Origin: Ruixingdingia sedimenti
Lineage (GTDB): Bacteria; Pseudomonadota; Alphaproteobacteria; Rhodobacterales; Rhodobacteraceae
Length of the DNA stretch: 25,641 nt
Assembly: GCF_031432425.1 (NCBI RefSeq)
Contig: NZ_JAVKPH010000041.1
Span: forward strand, 1-25,641
Direction of reading: 5' to 3'
Shown here one piece after another: positions 22,934 to 25,641 of the stretch (position 1 is the stretch's first letter; each line of letters starts with the position of its first letter). The notes under the pieces were generated by a model that saw only the letters and a list, made by a program, of their open reading frames with translations, did not search any database and had not been told where the DNA came from. The position numbers and the translations under genes were made by a program.

Positions 22934-25087
22934 TCAGACTTCCTTGAGGTGGAACAGGCGGTGACCGTCGAGCCAGGTCTCGAAGCCGCGGGGCACGACG
23001 AAGGTTGTGGCGTCGGATTCGATGATGGCGGGACCGGTGATGCGGTTTCCGGGACGCAGTTTCTCCATCTGGTAAAGCTGCGCATCCACCCATTTCTTGT
23101 GCCGGTAGAATTTGCGGGTGCCGAGCTTCGCCTCTTCCGGCGGGGTCTCGCCCTGCAAATCTTCTTTCGGGATCTTGGGTTTCGGGATCGGTACCGTGCC
23201 GCGCATGATCGCGCCGGTCACCGAATAGCCGAGTTCCGGCGAGCGGGCCGAGGCGGCATAGACGCGGCTATAGGTGTCGTTGAAGGCCTCGACCAGCTTG
23301 TCCCAGTCGGCGGCGGAATGGGCCTCCATGATCGGGCTTTCGATCTCCAGATCATTGAGCTGGCCGCGATACTGCATGCGGAAGCCCGGCTGCAGCTGCA
23401 CTCGGTCGGGGGTGTAGCCGTTGATCTCGAATTCTTCGAGAACACGCTCTTTCAGCTCTTCCCAGGCGGTTTGCAGGGTCTGCGCTTGGTTGGCCTTGAG
23501 ATCGTCACTGGCGTCCGAGGCGATATTGATGTCGAGCGATTTGTCGTAGCGGTATTCGAAATCCGCCGCCGCGCAGCCGAAGGCGCTGAAACCCGCGGCC
23601 CAGGCCGGCACGATCACGTCCTCGAACCCCAGCCCCTCGGTATAGCCATAGGTGTGGACCGGGCCGGCGCCGCCATAGCTGAAGCAGACGAAGTTGCCCG
23701 GCGTCGAGCCCTTGCCCGAGATCATCGAGCGCAGATAGTCGCGCAGGTCGCTGTCGAGCAGTTCGATGACGCCGGCAGCGGCATCTTCGACCGACAGGCC
23801 CAGCGGATCGGCGATCTGTTCCTTCATCGCGTTCCAGGCGCGTTCGCGGTCCAGCTTAACCTGGCCGCCCAGGAAGTTGTCGGGGTTCAGATAGCCCAGG
23901 ATGACGTGACAGTCCGAGATGGTGACGGTCTCGATCCCCGAGGCCTCCCAGCAGACGCCGACGCGATAGCCGGCGCTGTCCGGGCCCAGCTTGATCGCCT
24001 TGGTATAGGGGTCCAGCCGGATGAAGCTGCCCGCGCCCGCGCCGACCGAATCCATCGCGACCAGCGGCAGCGACAGCACCAGCCGCGCCATGTCGGGGTC
24101 GTTCTTGATGGTCAATTCGTTCTGGGTGATCAGCGCCACGTCGAACGAGGTGCCGCCGATGTCCGAACAGGCGATGTTGGAATAGCCCAGCACCTCGCCC
24201 AGGTATTTGGCACCGATCACGCCGCCGATGGGGCCCGAAACGATGGTGCGCGCCAGTTCCTTGGCCTTCCACGAGATGGTGCCGCCATGCGTGGCCATCA
24301 CCCGGAAGTCGAATTTCGAGCCGTTCTCCTTGAAGGCCGAGGTGATCTTGCTCAGCGTCTGGCGCGACGGCTCGGCGGCATAGGCTTCCAGGATCGTGGT
24401 GTTGGTGCGATGGGTTTCCTTGCGCACCGGGTAATAGTCGGTCGAGGCAAAGACCGGGATCTTCTTGCCCGAAGCATCCACCTCTTCCTGCACGATGTCG
24501 CGCACCCGGCGTTCATGGGCCGGGTTGCGATAGCTGTGCAGCAGCGAGATGACGATGCCCTCGACATCCTGCGCGATCAACTCGCGCGCGGCCTGGCGGG
24601 CGGTGTCCTCGCGCAGCGGAATGACCACGGTCCCGGACATGTCCACCCGCTCCATCACGCCGCGCGTCAGATGGCGCGGCACCAGCGGTTCGTCGTAGTA
24701 ATGGGTGTTCAGGTGGATGCGGTCCTCATAGGCAAAGCCCAGATAGGCCTGGATCGCGCGGCCCATGCGGTGGAAATCCTCCATCCCCGCATTGACGATC
24801 AGGCCGCAACGCAGGCCCTTGCGCTGCACGACCCGGTTCAGCATCGCCGTGCCGGAATAGACGCCGGTCTGGATCTCGCCCAGGGCGTCCTCCAGCGTCA
24901 GGCCCCAATGCTCCAGCCCCTCCTTGGAACTGGCGATCAGGCCGAGCGCCTCGTTCTGCGGCGTCGACTGCGCCTTGCCGACGACGAAATCGCCGTCGCT
25001 GTCCACGAAGAACGTGTCGGTCATGGTGCCGCCGGCGTCGATGCCCAGCACCTGCACTTTTCGATTGTTGGATTTGTCCAATGGCAC
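22934..25087 (-). CDS. acxA: Acetone carboxylase beta subunit (hydantoinase A/oxoprolinase family)
   Basis: A 717-residue HyuA-type protein, the length expected for AcxA. The N-terminus has VQVLGIDAGGTMTDTFFVDS, an actin-fold phosphate-binding loop, and GGVIGAKYLGEVLGYSN and CSDIGGTSFDVAL further in, typical of the ATP-handling subunit. The GTG at 25087 is chosen over an upstream in-frame start because GGAGGAG stands six bases before it and family similarity begins just after. It is the first gene of acxABC; the activator acxR would be encoded 132 bases upstream. The enzyme lets the cell grow on acetone or isopropanol through acetoacetate; the CoA transferase that would follow is not in the window. 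Confidence 0.94.
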   Translation of the reverse strand: MPLDKSNNRKVQVLGIDAGGTMTDTFFVDSDGDFVVGKAQSTPQNEALGLIASSKEGLEHWGLTLEDALGEIQTGVYSGTAMLNRVVQRKGLRCGLIVNAGMEDFHRMGRAIQAYLGFAYEDRIHLNTHYYDEPLVPRHLTRGVMERVDMSGTVVIPLREDTARQAARELIAQDVEGIVISLLHSYRNPAHERRVRDIVQEEVDASGKKIPVFASTDYYPVRKETHRTNTTILEAYAAEPSRQTLSKITSAFKENGSKFDFRVMATHGGTISWKAKELARTIVSGPIGGVIGAKYLGEVLGYSNIACSDIGGTSFDVALITQNELTIKNDPDMARLVLSLPLVAMDSVGAGAGSFIRLDPYTKAIKLGPDSAGYRVGVCWEASGIETVTISDCHVILGYLNPDNFLGGQVKLDRERAWNAMKEQIADPLGLSVEDAAAGVIELLDSDLRDYLRSMISGKGSTPGNFVCFSYGGAGPVHTYGYTEGLGFEDVIVPAWAAGFSAFGCAAADFEYRYDKSLDINIASDASDDLKANQAQTLQTAWEELKERVLEEFEINGYTPDRVQLQPGFRMQYRGQLNDLEIESPIMEAHSAADWDKLVEAFNDTYSRVYAASARSPELGYSVTGAIMRGTVPIPKPKIPKEDLQGETPPEEAKLGTRKFYRHKKWVDAQLYQMEKLRPGNRITGPAIIESDATTFVVPRGFETWLDGHRLFHLKEV

Positions 25088-25158
25088 GGTTTGCTCCTCC
25101 CATTGCGCCACCTCCCCGTGGCGTGATGACAGGATGCCTTCCCGGTCCGACCGTGTGT

Positions 25159-25187
25159 TGTCCGGTTTTCGGACAATGCGTCGGACA
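25159..25187. promoter_or_regulatory. Candidate activator sites upstream of acxA
   Basis: TGTCCGGTTTTCGGACA (25159-25175) is a perfect dyad of six-base arms around five bases, and another CGGACA arm follows at 25182-25187. They lie 72-100 bases upstream of the acxA start, where an enhancer-binding activator such as AcxR would bind. No GG-N10-GC sigma-54 promoter could be found between them and acxA. Confidence 0.5.
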
Positions 25188-25219
25188 TGCTGCGGACGCA
25201 ATGACGCGATGCAGAAAGC

Positions 25220-25563
25220 CTAGTGCCGGCGACCGCGCGGCACGCCGTATTGTTCAAGCTTCAGGTAAAGGGTCGAACGCGAGATCCCTAGCCGGCGCGC
25301 GGTTTCGGTCATGTTGCCGCCGCATTGCGCCACCGCATTCAGGATCTCGGCCCGCTCGCGGTCGCGCAGCGTGTCCTCGCGCATCTTTCCGGGTCCGTGC
25401 GCGATGCCCTGCGGCAGGTCGGTCACGTCGACCAGCCGACTGAAGGACGTCGCCGACAGCGCCTCGATCATGTTGCGCAACTCGCGCAGGTTGCCCGGCC
25501 AGTCATGGGCTTGCAGCCGAAGCATGGCGGCGGGGGTAAAGCGCAGGGCGCTGCCCTTGCGGC
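25220..25563 (-). pseudogene. acxR: 3' part of sigma-54 activator acxR, cut by an insertion sequence
   Basis: The stop is at 25220. Reading upstream, the fragment has a Fis-type HTH (GGNMTETARRLGISRSTLYL), an acidic linker, and the end of an AAA+ domain (HDWPGNLRELRNMIEA). This is the C-terminus of a sigma-54-dependent activator. At about 25563 the sequence changes to IS256-type DNA, so the ATP-binding, GAFTGA and sensor regions are separated from it. Position directly upstream of acxABC, in the same direction, is that of acxR, the acetone-responsive activator. In this window the gene appears disrupted; the 5' part may survive beyond the insertion, outside the window. Confidence 0.7.
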
Positions 25564-25641
25564 GGAGACTGTGCCGAATTTTGTGCCTGACGCGTTGTGT
25601 TAGGCCATTGGGAAGCGGTCTTCGAACATGATGGCGAGCTG
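25564..25641 (-). mobile_element. IS256-family insertion sequence, one end (runs off right edge)
   Basis: The boundary with acxR is placed at about 25564, where GAGACTGTGCCGAATTTTGT starts, a sequence like an IS256-type terminal inverted repeat. The transposase reading frame ends at 25600, within 40 bases of the boundary, as usual for such elements. Only the end is visible, so the exact boundary, target duplication and completeness cannot be settled here. Confidence 0.6.
25600..25641 (-). CDS. IS256-family (Mutator-type) transposase, last 13 residues
   Basis: Thirteen codons, QLAIMFEDRFPMA, followed by TAA at 25600-25602. The (F/L)AI(M/L)(F/Y)xDRF ending is characteristic of IS256-family transposases, DDE enzymes that move the element by copy-out/paste-in. 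The rest of the gene lies outside the window. The fragment is short, so the family call is moderate. Confidence 0.55.
   Translation of the reverse strand, partial: QLAIMFEDRFPMA

Noticed and set aside
22949..25126. Very long open frame on the plus strand across acxA (and a similar one, 20787-22928, across acxB)
   Set aside because: They are antisense to clearly recognised acetone carboxylase genes, have no ribosome-binding site and give low-complexity, Arg/Asp/Gly-rich protein. They arise from codon bias in GC-rich DNA.
25088..25201. Upstream in-frame start for acxA giving 755 residues
   Set aside because: The extra residues do not belong to the family and cover the regulatory dyads; the GTG at 25087 has the GGAGGAG site.

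Overview
The DNA is GC-rich, uses GTG starts freely and is packed with four-base stop/start overlaps. The gene families (DUF2924/serine-recombinase cassette, acetone carboxylase, direct-repeat GTTC-N7-GTTC LexA site) point to an alphaproteobacterium, most likely of the Rhodobacterales (Paracoccus/Rhodobacter/Roseobacter relatives). This placement is inferred from sequence character and gene content, not from a search.

Bases 1 to about 16,300 are a mobile genetic element. The left part (1-7993, all on the minus strand) is one tightly coupled, phage-like replication and recombination operon. It is headed by a sigma-factor-like gene, followed by four small proteins of unknown function, a Sak4-like RecA-fold ATPase, a probable ssDNA-binding partner, an SF2 helicase, a zinc-finger protein, a Cas4-like PD-(D/E)XK nuclease and a primase that runs off the left edge. 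A divergent HNH nuclease gene (8331-9020) follows. Next is an unrecognised two-gene operon (9102-11253, minus strand), whose promoter is overlapped by a perfect alphaproteobacterial SOS box at 11282-11296. The same intergenic region lies upstream of the plus-strand integration cassette (11391-13739): a small coupled ORF, DUF2924, a large serine recombinase and an HTH protein. A type II restriction-modification pair, arranged tail to tail, follows (13898-16022). Then comes a 5' stub of a second, primase-like gene.

From about 16,300 to 18,511 there is little intact coding sequence. The stretch holds a long gene-poor region with degenerate GGGTGACCC repeats, a frameshifted LysR tail, and an SDR dehydrogenase 3' end joined head to head to a 5'-truncated AraC regulator. 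This reads as a scar of deletions beside the mobile element.

From 18,569 onward there are chromosomal-type genes. One is a two-gene operon of an ArsR-SRPBCC regulator and a MAPEG membrane protein, with an apparently leaderless promoter and a 20-bp operator-like dyad. The other is the acetone carboxylase operon acxABC (20,013-25,087, minus strand), which carboxylates acetone to acetoacetate. Its expected activator gene acxR lies just upstream but is cut by an IS256-family insertion whose transposase end reaches the right edge of the window.

The best candidate for something undescribed is the SOS-box-controlled two-gene module at 9102-11253. It sits between an HNH nuclease, a recombinase cassette and a restriction-modification system, and neither of its proteins is one I can assign to a known system.
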